Shown here: in pieces, positions 16,108 through 24,524 of the stretch | How the letters are laid out: the number at the start of each line of letters is the position of its first letter | Numbering within the stretch: position 1 is the stretch's first letter | Source of the DNA: Streptomyces noursei | Lineage (GTDB): Bacteria > Actinomycetota > Actinomycetes > Streptomycetales > Streptomycetaceae | Direction of reading: 5' to 3' | Assembly: GCF_016917755.1 (NCBI RefSeq) | Contig: NZ_CP070326.1 | Coordinates: 2,356,001-2,420,000, forward strand | Length of the DNA: 64,000 nt | The notes under the pieces: model-generated | Seen by the model: the letters and a program-made list of their open reading frames with translations, nothing else | Databases searched by the model: none | What the model was told of the DNA's origin: nothing | Made by a program: the position numbers and the translations under genes

Positions 16108-17655
16108 ATGACCACTACGGAATCCCCCATAGGCGGGGAGCACTTCGACGTCGTCATCGCGGGCGGCGGACCGGTCGGCCTGACATTGGCCGCGGAGTTG
16201 AGACTGCAGGGCGTCGCGGCGCTCGTCCTGGAGCGGGGGCGGCGCGGGGAGGGCGAGCCGCGCACGCTGGTGCTGCACTCCCGGACGCTGGAGACGCTGG
16301 ACCGGCGGGGCCTGCTGGCGGAGTTCACCCGCGCCCAGGAGAGCCTGCCGGGGCTGGCGGACTTCCGGCGGCAGCTCGACGACCGGGCCGCGCGCGGCCA
16401 CTTCGCCGGCCTGTACCTGCTCGGTCGGCACTCGGCGGAGCCGGCCGAGCAGCCGCACGGCCTGGCCCTCCCCCACCAGGTCCTCAAGAACCTGCTCGCC
16501 CGGCGGGCCGAGGACCTCGGCGCGGTGGTCCGCTACGACCAGGAGGTGACCGGCCTGGCCCAGGACGCGGACGGCGTCACCGTCCACGTGCGGACCGCGG
16601 ACGGCGACACCACGGTACGCGCGGGCTTCCTGGTCGGTTGCGACGGCGGGCGCAGCGTCGTGCGCAAGGACGCCGGGATCGGCTTCCCGGGCACCGACCC
16701 GTCGTTGGTGTCCCGGATGGGGCGCGGCCGCGTCGAGGTCCACGGGGGCGGGAAGCTGCCGGCCGCCTGGCAGCGCACCGACGGGGGCTGGTTCATGCGG
16801 ATGCCCGACGGGCGGATCGCCGTCACCGAGTGGGAGCCGCCAAAGGACCTGGAGAGTCCGGAGACCGTCGACGAACTGGCCCGGGGCATCGAGCGGGTGA
16901 CCGGGCAGCGGGTCACCCTGAGCGATGTGGACTTCGTGACGCGCTTCACCGACAGCGCGCGCCAGGCGGACCGGTACCGCGTGGACCGGGTGCTGCTGGC
17001 CGGCGACGCGGCGCACATCCACTTCCCGGCCGGTGGGCAGGGCGTCAACCTCGGCCTGCAGGACGCGTTCAACCTGGGCTGGAAGCTGGCCGCGGTGTGC
17101 CGGGGCCGGGCGCCGGAGGGGCTGCTGGACAGCTATCACGCGGAGCGGCACCCGGTCGCCGCGGAGGTGCTGGAGAACACCCGCGCCCAGGTCGCGCTGA
17201 TGCGGCCCGGCCCGCAGGTGGACGCGCTGCGGGCGCTGTTCACCCGGCTGATGGCGATGGACGAGGTCAACAAGCACCTCAGCGACGTCATCTACGGCAC
17301 CGGCATCCGCTACCCGGCCGGGCCCGACGGGCATCCGTTGACGGGGACGTTCGCCCGCGATCTACCGGTGACGACGGCGGACGGCACGACGCGGCTGGCG
17401 GAACTGCTGCGCCAGGGGCGGCCGTTGCTGCTGGGGCTGGAGGGGCCTGATGCGGACGGCGCCCTCAAGGCCGCGGCGGGGTGGGCCGACCGGGTCGAGA
17501 TCGTCCCGGCCGCCACCCAGGCGCCCTCCGCGGCGGCGCTGTTGGTGCGCCCGGACGGCTATCTCGCCTGGGCGAGCGACGGGCCGGTGGCGGAGGACGC
17601 GCTGCGTGCGGCGCTGACCGCCTGGTGCGGGCCGGAGCGGGTGGCCGCGGACTGA
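16108..17655 (+). CDS. FAD-dependent aromatic monooxygenase (Rox/MhpA-like)
   Basis: A class A flavoprotein monooxygenase of 515 residues. It has the dinucleotide-binding VVIAGGGPVGLTLAAELRL near residue 12, the DG motif FLVGCDGGRSVVRK (about 175) and the GD motif VLLAGDAAHIHFPAGGQGVN (about 295). A thioredoxin-like C-terminal region ends VRPDGYLAWA. The fold hydroxylates phenolic or antibiotic substrates using NAD(P)H and oxygen; the C-terminal pattern is shared with rifampicin monooxygenases and polyketide hydroxylases. The true substrate is unknown. The ATG at 16108 is preferred over the upstream start because the FAD motif then lies at the usual distance. An inverted repeat upstream suggests a repressor. 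Confidence 0.88.
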   Translation: MTTTESPIGGEHFDVVIAGGGPVGLTLAAELRLQGVAALVLERGRRGEGEPRTLVLHSRTLETLDRRGLLAEFTRAQESLPGLADFRRQLDDRAARGHFAGLYLLGRHSAEPAEQPHGLALPHQVLKNLLARRAEDLGAVVRYDQEVTGLAQDADGVTVHVRTADGDTTVRAGFLVGCDGGRSVVRKDAGIGFPGTDPSLVSRMGRGRVEVHGGGKLPAAWQRTDGGWFMRMPDGRIAVTEWEPPKDLESPETVDELARGIERVTGQRVTLSDVDFVTRFTDSARQADRYRVDRVLLAGDAAHIHFPAGGQGVNLGLQDAFNLGWKLAAVCRGRAPEGLLDSYHAERHPVAAEVLENTRAQVALMRPGPQVDALRALFTRLMAMDEVNKHLSDVIYGTGIRYPAGPDGHPLTGTFARDLPVTTADGTTRLAELLRQGRPLLLGLEGPDADGALKAAAGWADRVEIVPAATQAPSAAALLVRPDGYLAWASDGPVAEDALRAALTAWCGPERVAAD

Positions 17656-17800
17656 CCGGAGCGCCGGGGCACCGCCGCCCCGACCGGCGGTGCGGACCGG
17701 CCTTCCTGCGCTCCCGGATTGCGCCTGTGCGCTCCTGTATGCCACCCCCCTGCCGGGCATCCTGCGGGTGCTCACCGTCCCCCGGTCCGGGAGGTGTTCC

Positions 17801-18415
17801 ATGCACACACCGTCACTGGTCGGCTGGTTGTTGGTGCTGCTGTGCGCAGCCACCGGCGGCTACTGCCTGTCCCGTACCCGCACCGGCCCCCCGGAACAGC
17901 GGGCCACGGCCCGCGGCGAGGCGCTGATGGCGTCGGGCATGGCGGTGATGGCGCTGCCGGCCTCCGCGGTGGCGCCGCCGGCGTGGTCGCCCTGGGTGTA
18001 CACGGCGGTGTTCGGCGCGTCGGCGCTCTGGGCGTTGGTGCGGCGCCATCTGCACCACGCGGTGGGGGCGCTGGCGATGGTCTACATGGCGCTGGCGATG
18101 GTCGGCATGCAGGACATGCCGGGGATGCACGCCGCGTCCGGCACGGCGGGGATGCCGGGGATGCACGGCGCGCACGGGATGGCGGGGATGACCGGGGGGT
18201 CGCATGGCGCGCCCGCCGGCATCCCGCTGCTGACCGGCCTGCTGCTCGTCTACTACACGGTCTATGTGCTCGCCGCCGGGATCCGGCTGGCCCCCGCCGG
18301 CGCACCGGGCGCCGCCGCCGGGACCTCCGTCGCCTGCGCCGGCCCGCCCGTCGTCCTGCGGGCCTGTCAGGTGGCCATGGGGCTGGGCATGCTCGCCATG
18401 CTCCTGGCGCTCTGA
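17801..18415 (+). CDS. DUF5134 membrane protein with Met/His-rich loop
   Basis: About 204 residues with six or so hydrophobic segments. It starts MHTPSLVGWLLVLLCAATGG at 17801. Between segments, about residues 105-140, runs a Met/Gly/His-rich loop (MQDMPGMHAASGTAGMPGM, then HGAHGMAGM). Such loops bind copper(I) or related soft metals in other proteins. DUF5134 proteins are often found beside M56 peptidases, as here (next gene 18538). The role is unknown; a metal-sensing or metal-handling function is inferred from the loop. Confidence 0.75.
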   Translation: MHTPSLVGWLLVLLCAATGGYCLSRTRTGPPEQRATARGEALMASGMAVMALPASAVAPPAWSPWVYTAVFGASALWALVRRHLHHAVGALAMVYMALAMVGMQDMPGMHAASGTAGMPGMHGAHGMAGMTGGSHGAPAGIPLLTGLLLVYYTVYVLAAGIRLAPAGAPGAAAGTSVACAGPPVVLRACQVAMGLGMLAMLLAL

Positions 18416-18441
18416 GGTCCGTCGCGCGCCATCGGCCGCAC

Positions 18442-18472
18442 CGCCCCGCGCGCCGCACGCCTGCGCGGGGCG
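18442..18472 (+). terminator. GC-rich hairpin after the DUF5134 gene
   Basis: CGCCCCGCGC and GCGCGGGGCG form a perfect 10-bp stem with an 11-base loop, 26 bases after the stop codon. No T-run follows, as is usual in Streptomyces. Confidence 0.55.
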
Positions 18473-18537
18473 TGGTGTACGTCACTTCCGTCGCGGGACC
18501 GTACCAACCGGTAGCGGGCCGCTCATAGGCTGGCGCC

Positions 18538-19473
18538 ATGATGGTCCCCCTCACGCTGATGATCCTCGGCGTGCTGGCCGCGGCAATGGCGCCGCGCGTG
18601 ATGGCCCGTTCGGACTGGCCCGACCGCGAGCCGGTGCTGGCCCTGTGGGTGTGGCAGTGCGTGGTGGCGGGTGTGCTGCTGTGCTGTGTGCTCGCCATGG
18701 CACTGAGCGCGGCCGCCGCCTGGGACACGGTGCGCAGCCCGGTCTTCGGATTCGCCCCGCGGGTGGTCGTCGAGGCGTACGCGCTCAACACGTACGGGCC
18801 GTGGGCCGGTGTGCTGGCGCTGCTGCTGGCGGGCGGCGGCGCATGGACGGTGGTGGCGCTGACCCGCGAGGTGCGGGCGGCGCGGGTCCGCCGCAGGCGA
18901 CGCCGGAGCGAACTGCTGCGCCGCTCGCCGCTGCTGCCCGGCGAGGACCCGCGCGGCAGTCGTCTGGTGGTCCTGGAGGGCGACCGGCCGCGGGCGTTCC
19001 TGCTGCACCACCCCTCGCCCCAACTCGTCATCACCACCTCGGCGTTGCAGCGCCTGAGGGGGCGTCAGCTCGATGCGCTGATCGCCCACGAACAGGGGCA
19101 CCTGCGGGCCCGGCACGACGTCCTGCTGCACTGCGCGTCGGCGCTGGCCGCCGGCTTCCCGCAGATCCCGGTGTTCGCGGCGTTCCGCGACCAGGTGCAC
19201 CGGCTGGTCGAGATGGCCGCCGACGACGTCGCCTCACGCCGCTTCGGCCGGCTGACCATCGCCCTGGCACTGGTCGAACTCAACGAGGACAGCGGGGTGT
19301 TCGGGCCCTGCCCGCCCCAGCTGGCCCAGGTCCCGCAGCGGGTGAACCGGCTGCTGGCCCCGGCCGCCCGCCTGACCCCCGGCCGCCGCCTGCGGATGAC
19401 GGCCTATGCGCTGCTGCTGCCGGCCGTCCCGCTGCTGGTGGCGTTCGGGCCCGGACTGCACGCGCTCACCTGA
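18538..19473 (+). CDS. M56-family (BlaR1/MecR1-like) membrane metallopeptidase
   Basis: A protein of 311 residues. Transmembrane segments occupy the first 115 residues. A cytoplasmic zinc-peptidase region has the HExxH-type motif LIAHEQGHLRARHD (about 180) with downstream EMAADDVASR supplying the third ligand. A last hydrophobic segment lies at the C-terminus. In BlaR1/MecR1 systems this domain cleaves a BlaI-type repressor, but no BlaI-type gene is adjacent here. It follows the DUF5134 gene by 122 bases on the same strand. Substrate and signal are unknown. Confidence 0.85.
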   Translation: MMVPLTLMILGVLAAAMAPRVMARSDWPDREPVLALWVWQCVVAGVLLCCVLAMALSAAAAWDTVRSPVFGFAPRVVVEAYALNTYGPWAGVLALLLAGGGAWTVVALTREVRAARVRRRRRRSELLRRSPLLPGEDPRGSRLVVLEGDRPRAFLLHHPSPQLVITTSALQRLRGRQLDALIAHEQGHLRARHDVLLHCASALAAGFPQIPVFAAFRDQVHRLVEMAADDVASRRFGRLTIALALVELNEDSGVFGPCPPQLAQVPQRVNRLLAPAARLTPGRRLRMTAYALLLPAVPLLVAFGPGLHALT

Positions 19474-19496
19474 CCGGCCGCCGGACAACCGTCACC

Positions 19497-20291
19497 ATGG
19501 AGACCATGACCACCACCAACGGCGCGCCCGGCGGTACCGCCGGCGGCGGGATCGACGGCGTCCTGTTCGACTTCTCCGGGACGCTGCTGCGCATCGAGCC
19601 GGCCGAGTCCTGGCTCCGCGCGTCCCTCGCCGCCTTCCACGCCGTCCCCGGAACGCCGCCCTGCCTCCTCGCCGACGGCGAGATCGTCGGGCTGGCCGCA
19701 GCCCTGGAGCGGGCCGGCGCCCTCCCCGGCGGCGCCTCGCCGGCCACGATTCCCGACGAGCTGGCCGCCCTGTGGGACCTCCGCGACCGCGACGCCCGCC
19801 ACCACCGCGCCGTCTACACCGGCCTGGCCCGCCAAGTACCGCTTCCCCGGGCCGAGTTGTACGACCCGCCGGGCGCCGGGCGCTCCCTCTACGACGCCCT
19901 CTACGACCGCCACATGACGCCCGACGCCTGGTTGCCCTACCCCGACGCCGCCGAGGTGCTGGCCGCGCTCCATCTGCGCGGCATCCGCACCGGCGTCCTG
20001 AGCAACATCGGCTGGGACCTGCGCCCGGTCCTGCGCGCGCACGGCCTTGACCGCCACCTGTCCGCCTGCGTGCTCTCCTTCGAGCATGCCCTGCAGAAGC
20101 CGGACCCGCGGCTCTTCGAGCTCGCCTGCCGGGAGTTGGGGGTGGCGCCGCCGCACGTGCTGATGGTCGGCGACGACCGCACCGCCGACGGGGGCGCCAC
20201 CGCCGTCGGCTGCGCCTACTTCCCGGTGGACCCTCTCCCCGTGCACCGGCGCCCCGATGGCCTGCGCCCGGTGTTGGACCTGATCGGCTGA
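19497..20291 (+). CDS. HAD-family hydrolase with altered catalytic motif
   Basis: About 264 residues. Motif I reads LFDFSGTLLR, so the usual DxDGT has Ser in place of the second Asp. Motif II is GVLSNIGWDL, the lysine is in ALQKPDPRLFE and motif IV is VLMVGDDRTADGGA. The cap insertion lies between motifs I and II, as in HAD-IA proteins. The missing second Asp, which serves as general acid/base in phosphatases, suggests weak phosphatase action or another reaction. An alternative start is ATG 19506. It follows the M56 gene by 23 bases and may be co-transcribed. Confidence 0.82.
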   Translation: METMTTTNGAPGGTAGGGIDGVLFDFSGTLLRIEPAESWLRASLAAFHAVPGTPPCLLADGEIVGLAAALERAGALPGGASPATIPDELAALWDLRDRDARHHRAVYTGLARQVPLPRAELYDPPGAGRSLYDALYDRHMTPDAWLPYPDAAEVLAALHLRGIRTGVLSNIGWDLRPVLRAHGLDRHLSACVLSFEHALQKPDPRLFELACRELGVAPPHVLMVGDDRTADGGATAVGCAYFPVDPLPVHRRPDGLRPVLDLIG

Positions 20292-20478
20292 GCAGCGCGC
20301 ACGGGGCCGGGCCGCCCCACCGGGCAGGGGCGGCGCAGGACGCGGGTGGCGCCGGACGGAGGTGGCGCGCCGCCCGACCGGTGTGTGATCGTCTGCCGGT
20401 GCGGCTCGCCAGGGAGCGCGACGCGCCGCGACCGCCGCACCGGACCCGCACGCCCCGTTCCGACCAGGAGGCCGGCCC

Positions 20479-21260
20479 ATGCCCACCCCCGCCCCGTACC
20501 TCGACGCACTGTTCTCGCTCACCGGCCGCCGGGCCCTGGTGACCGGGGCAGCTCCGGGATCGGTTGGGCGATCGCCGAGGCGCTGGGCCGGGCCGGCGCC
20601 GAGGTCGTCCTGATGGCGCGCCGACCGGAACCGCTGCGGACCGCCGCCGAGGGGTTGCGGGCGGCGGGCTGCACGGCGGACTGGGTCGCCGCCGACCTCG
20701 GCGACCGGGCGGCGGTGCGGACGGCCGCCGACGAGGTGGCGGAGCGCTGCGGCGAACCGGACATCCTCGTCAACGCCGCCGGGGTCAACCCCCGCCCGCC
20801 CATGGACGCGTTGAGCACCGAGGACTGGGACCGCACGATGGCCGTCAACCTCGACGCCCCGTTCCTGCTGGGCCAGCGCTTCGGGCCCGGGATGGCGGAG
20901 CGGGGCTGGGGGCGGATCCTGCACATCGCCTCCCAGCAGACCATCCGGGCCTTCGGTAACAGCGGGGCCTACGGGGTGTCCAAGGCGGGCGTGGCGGCGC
21001 TGGCCCGATCCCAGGCCGAGGCGTGGTCCGGGCGCGGCGTGACCGTCAACGCCCTGGCCCCGGGCTTCGTGCGCACCCCGCTCACCGAGGCGGTCTTCGC
21101 CGACCCGACGCGCACCGAGGCGATGGCCCGCCGGACGATGACCGGCCGCAACGGCGAACTGTCCGACTTCGCGGGCGCCGCGGTCTTCCTGACCGGCCCG
21201 AGCACTGCGTTCGTGACCGGCCAGACGGTGTTCGTGGACGGCGGCTTCTCGGTGACCTGA
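20479..21260 (+). pseudogene. SDR oxidoreductase gene with one-base frameshift
   Basis: The start MPTPAPYLDALFSLTGRRAL has GGAGG nine bases upstream. The cofactor motif should read TGGSSGIG, but the run of G at 20545-20548 is one base short, so the frame breaks inside it. All later parts are intact in the next frame: ILVNAAGVNPRPPMD (NAAG), the catalytic Ser in LHIASQQT, YGVSKAG (Tyr-x-x-x-Lys) and VNALAPGFVRTPL. Repairing the run gives a normal NAD(P)-dependent short-chain dehydrogenase of about 260 residues. The G homopolymer makes a sequencing error a real possibility; otherwise it is a recent pseudogene. Confidence 0.8.
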
Positions 21261-21424
21261 CCGGCCGTCCCCCGCACACACCGGAACGGCACGGGCGCCT
21301 TCGGGACCGCTGGCGTCGTCGCCCTCAACTCCCCAACTGCCTCGATCAGCGCCTCCCCCACGCCCAGACACCCACGGGAAGGCCGTCGACCACGCTCCCT
21401 TACCTCCCAGGTAATCGCCCCCCT

Positions 21425-21456
21425 CCTCCCCCTTCGACAAGATGGGGGCACCCCCG
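21425..21456. repeat. Palindromic mini-element remnant
   Basis: CTCCCCCTTCGACAAGATGG followed by GGGCACCCCC resembles the elements at 33259-33325 and 40574-40611, which share CCCCC...GGGGG arms around a short centre. It sits in the 260-base gap before the NTF2-like gene; nothing else is seen there. Confidence 0.4.
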
Positions 21457-21521
21457 ACACACCCACCCCGACCACCCGCACCCGCACGCACCGCATCAAC
21501 AATCCGAAGGGACGCGCCCTC

Positions 21522-21977
21522 ATGACCGCGACCACTGCGACGACCACCCGCTCCGTGGTGGAGAAGCTGCTGCACCGGATCGGCGAGGGCGACCCGGAGC
21601 GCATCGCCGAGCTGTACGCCGACGACGCCGACTGGAAGTTGGACTGGCCGGAGGCCGAGCACGGCCGCGCCGCCACGCCCTGGATCCGTCACCGCACCAC
21701 CCGCGCCGACGCCGCCGCCCACTACCGCGAACTCGCCGAGCACCACATCCCCGAGGCCGCGGCCACCGAGATCGAGCGGATCCTGGTGGACGGACCGGAC
21801 GCCGTCGTCCTCGGCGAGATCCGCCAGACCGCACGGACCACCGGACGCGCCTACCGCGCTCGCTTCGCCCTCCACCTCACCGTCGACAACGGCCTGATCA
21901 CCCGCCACCACGTCTACGAGGACAGCCTCGCCGTGACCCAGGCATTCGCACCGGCGGCCCACAACACGAACCACTGA
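21522..21977 (+). CDS. NTF2-like/SnoaL-like protein
   Basis: A protein of 151 residues with the order typical of the NTF2-like fold: helical LLHRIGEGDPERIAELYADD, DADWKLDW, a central loop, then strands ending RFALHLTVDNGLITRHHVYE. Such proteins are polyketide cyclases, isomerases or ligand-binding proteins. The conserved final strand with GLITRHHVYEDS is characteristic of the SnoaL-like branch. A leader of about 30 bases precedes ATG 21522. The SDR gene upstream might belong to the same pathway. Confidence 0.8.
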   Translation: MTATTATTTRSVVEKLLHRIGEGDPERIAELYADDADWKLDWPEAEHGRAATPWIRHRTTRADAAAHYRELAEHHIPEAAATEIERILVDGPDAVVLGEIRQTARTTGRAYRARFALHLTVDNGLITRHHVYEDSLAVTQAFAPAAHNTNH

Positions 21978-22034
21978 CCAGCACCGGCATGCACCGACAA
22001 ACACCGGCAAGCACCGACGACACGAGCATGCAAT

Positions 22035-22120
22035 GCACCCAGGATTCCCCGGATTCCCGGATTACCCGGATTCCCGGAATCCCTGCGTCCCCCGGATTCC
22101 TTGCGTTCCCCGGGTTCCCG
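22035..22120. repeat. Degenerate GGATTCCC short tandem repeats
   Basis: The unit GGATTCCC(C/G) recurs about eight times with small changes (CCCCGGATTCCC, GGATTACCCGG, GGATTCCCGGAATCCC, CCCCCGGATTCC). No coding function is apparent. It lies between two convergent genes. Confidence 0.55.
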
Positions 22121-22205
22121 CCATTGGCGCCGGCAAGCCGCCTGATCCCGCACCACGACCAGCGGCTACCGAAAGCGGCTGAACGGCCCTGCGGCGCTGG
22201 GCCTT

Positions 22206-22397
22206 TCAGAGTCGGTAACCGAGGATTCTCCAATCGGCCGGAGTGCCGTTTTCCGTCAGGAGACTGCTCAGCGGCATCGTGAGGTGCGTTTGAAGCGGGG
22301 TTTCGTCATTGGGGACGGCCACGGCCTGCACCGACATGGAGCCGAGAAGCGCGGTCGCGAGCACGAGACCGGCGAGTGCACAACGCGTATTTTTCAT
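22206..22397 (-). CDS. Small secreted peptide
   Basis: A 63-residue frame starting MKNTRCALAGLVLATALLGS, which is a clear signal peptide with cleavage after VQAVA (about 27). The mature part is about 36 residues (PNDETPLQTHLTMPLSSLL and on to ILGYRL), polar and without cysteine. Small secreted peptides of this kind are common in Streptomyces and mostly uncharacterised. A start further upstream is possible but would spoil the signal peptide. Confidence 0.55.
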   Translation of the reverse strand: MKNTRCALAGLVLATALLGSMSVQAVAVPNDETPLQTHLTMPLSSLLTENGTPADWRILGYRL

Positions 22398-22530
22398 GTC
22401 GTGCCAACGAACCACCGGCAACAACGTCACCGTGCGGCGCCCACCGTAGCCTGGCTGGGCTAGAGCGGCCGATCCACCAGGACCGACCTCGCCGAGAAAC
22501 CGTCAGTACCCGCCGCGCCGAGGAACATCC

Positions 22531-23043
22531 ATGGGTGATTTCCCGCCGATCGATCGCCTGCGGAATCCGCCCCACCACGAGTGGCCAAATCCCCCGCGAG
22601 GATGGCCATTTCGACGGTCCTTAGGGGAATCCATCCGTGCACTGGCGGTCAATCCCCGTACCGCACCCGAGGCCCTGGTGGAACTGAGCACGGCCCACGA
22701 CAGCACCTGGAACGACAACAAGCTCCTGTGCCTGCTGGCGGAGCATCCGGGTGCGGACCTCATGGTGTTGCGGGCCGTGCGCGATGCCGGGGCGGCAAAG
22801 CTCGCCGAGGGCGAACGCCCCTATGCCGCCGTGCTCGCCCTGGCAGCACGAACCGAACTCGCGACAGAAGAGGTCCGACGGCTCGGGACGCTCCGCGGGA
22901 CCTCCGCCCCGTCTGCGCACCGGGCTCGTCAGGCGCCTCGCACTCCGCGCCTGACGCCCCGCCCGACGACGTCTCAGCGCACCCCCACCGACGCCAGCAC
23001 ACGCCGCTGCCCTGCCGAGACGCGCGCCGGAAAGTACAGGTAG
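22531..23043 (+). CDS. Hypothetical protein with variable leucine-rich character
   Basis: A protein of 170 residues preceded by GAGGAA six bases before ATG 22531. Residues 30-115 (SIRALAVNPRTAPEALVELS, LCLLAEHPG, ALAARTELATEEVRRL) recall leucine-rich repeat variant helices. The last 50 residues are Pro/Arg/Thr-rich, with poor coding character, and overlap the 3' end of the C39 peptidase gene on the other strand. The natural C-terminus may therefore have been lost by a frameshift near 22,900. Confidence 0.5.
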   Translation: MGDFPPIDRLRNPPHHEWPNPPRGWPFRRSLGESIRALAVNPRTAPEALVELSTAHDSTWNDNKLLCLLAEHPGADLMVLRAVRDAGAAKLAEGERPYAAVLALAARTELATEEVRRLGTLRGTSAPSAHRARQAPRTPRLTPRPTTSQRTPTDASTRRCPAETRAGKYR

Positions 23044-24359
23044 CACACCCCTCCCGAACCGCTCTTGACTTGGCCTTTGTCGTCGTGGCGCTTGGTGCGG
23101 AGCCAGATGTTCTCGAACTGGTGGCGCTTGTAGACGCGGCGGACGGCAGGGTCGGTGGGGGAGGCCGGGTCGTTGGCGATCACGTCGCCGGTCGGGGTGA
23201 AGCCGATGACGGTCATCAGGTGGCCGGCGGTGCCGTAGCCCGCGCCGTCGAGTTCGGTCTTGAGGAAGGACTGGGAGGTGATGACGGGGATGCCGGCGTG
23301 GACGAGGCGTTCGGCGTCGGTGAGGGAGGACAGGCGGGTGACGACGCCCTGGAGGTCGGGGTAGGTGGCGGCGTAGGCCGCGTTGAAGGGCCAGTTGCCG
23401 CAGCCCTCGTATTGGTAGTCGTAGGTGTAGCGGGCGGCGTGGCAGACCTGGGGGTCGGCGTAGGAGGGGTCCACCCAGGAGAGCTGCTGGCGGGTGGGGC
23501 GGTGGCCCCAGTACTCGATGATCATTTCGGAGGAGGTGGGGCTGCACCACGCCTCTCCCCCGTTGTCGTACTGGGGGTACTGGCCCTTGTGGATCTCCTG
23601 CGAGTAGCGGGGGACGTGCAGTTCGCAGCCGACGAGGCCGGGTTTGGAGGCCGGCACCTCGAAGCGGTCGGGCAGGTCGGAGGCCATCGCGCCCAGTCGC
23701 CAGACGGTGGGGGTGGCGGTGGTGCCGGGGCGGCGGTGGAGGGTGAGGCGGAGCTGGTAGGCGGCCAGGCGGAGGCCGCTCGCGGGGTCGTCCAGGGCGA
23801 AGGTGTCGGTGGAGACGGCGCTGCGGCCGTCCTTCTGGCCGTCGACCGAGGTGCGCCGGATGTCGGTCTCGCCGTCGCCGGCGGTCCAGCGGCCCATGAT
23901 GTACCAGGGGGTGTGGCCGCCGTCCGAGTACGTACCGCGCAGTTCGACGGCGATCCAGGTGCCGGCGGGGGTGCGCGCGTTCCAGGAGGCGACGGCCTCG
24001 GTGGCCGGGACCGGGAGGCGGTGCACCGGGCTGGTCCAGGTGGCGTACTCCCAGGTGGCGGTCTTGCCGGTGTGCGGGTCGCGGTACTCGGTGGTGCCGG
24101 CGGGGCGGGCGAGGGCGATGCCGGGGCGGCGGCCGGACATCACGCGGGTGCCGTGGCCGGTGCCCTGGTGCCAGTCGGCGGCGGTGGTCCAGGCGTGGTA
24201 GTCCACGGGGCTCTTCGATCGGCGCGGGGTGGTCTCGGGAACCGGGGCGGGCCGGCGGGCGGGCTCGCCGGTGGCGGGGGCCAGGGGGCTCGCGGCGGCG
24301 CCCGCGGCGACGGCGAGTGCGGCGGCCAGGACGGTGCGCCGGGGCGCGGAGCTGGTCAT
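22974..24359 (-). CDS. Secreted C39-family peptidase-like protein
   Basis: A protein of 461 residues with a Tat-type signal (SAPRRTVLAAALAVAAGAAA). Residues 50-260 form a beta-rich region with ATWEYATWTSPVHRL and TWIAVELRGTYSDG. A C39-like cysteine peptidase domain follows, with likely catalytic Cys in NGGEAWCSPTSSEMI (about 290), His in TAGHLMTVIGF (about 400) and Asp in VIANDPASP. These proteins are exported and may cleave peptides or cell-wall bridges. The C-terminal SGSGGVCYLYFPAR is usual for the family. It is transcribed alone, divergent from the P-loop kinase. Confidence 0.88.
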   Translation of the reverse strand: MTSSAPRRTVLAAALAVAAGAAASPLAPATGEPARRPAPVPETTPRRSKSPVDYHAWTTAADWHQGTGHGTRVMSGRRPGIALARPAGTTEYRDPHTGKTATWEYATWTSPVHRLPVPATEAVASWNARTPAGTWIAVELRGTYSDGGHTPWYIMGRWTAGDGETDIRRTSVDGQKDGRSAVSTDTFALDDPASGLRLAAYQLRLTLHRRPGTTATPTVWRLGAMASDLPDRFEVPASKPGLVGCELHVPRYSQEIHKGQYPQYDNGGEAWCSPTSSEMIIEYWGHRPTRQQLSWVDPSYADPQVCHAARYTYDYQYEGCGNWPFNAAYAATYPDLQGVVTRLSSLTDAERLVHAGIPVITSQSFLKTELDGAGYGTAGHLMTVIGFTPTGDVIANDPASPTDPAVRRVYKRHQFENIWLRTKRHDDKGQVKSGSGGVCYLYFPARVSAGQRRVLASVGVR

Positions 24360-24524
24360 ATGAGGTCCCCCAGTCGGTGCGGACGGCTCGCGGTGCGGGC
24401 GGTCGGGTCCGGTGCGGTGCGGCGGATGCGCTCAACTATCTCCGTTCCGGGCGGGCTTAGGAAGGCGGTTCGACGCGCGTCGCGGCACGAATATTGGTGT
24501 GGACCACTGGCGTACGCTGGTGGG

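Noticed and set aside
16044..21977. Small polyketide-type biosynthetic cluster (monooxygenase, SDR, SnoaL-like)
   Set aside because: No core synthase, carrier protein or resistance gene lies near; the genes are interleaved with unrelated ones.
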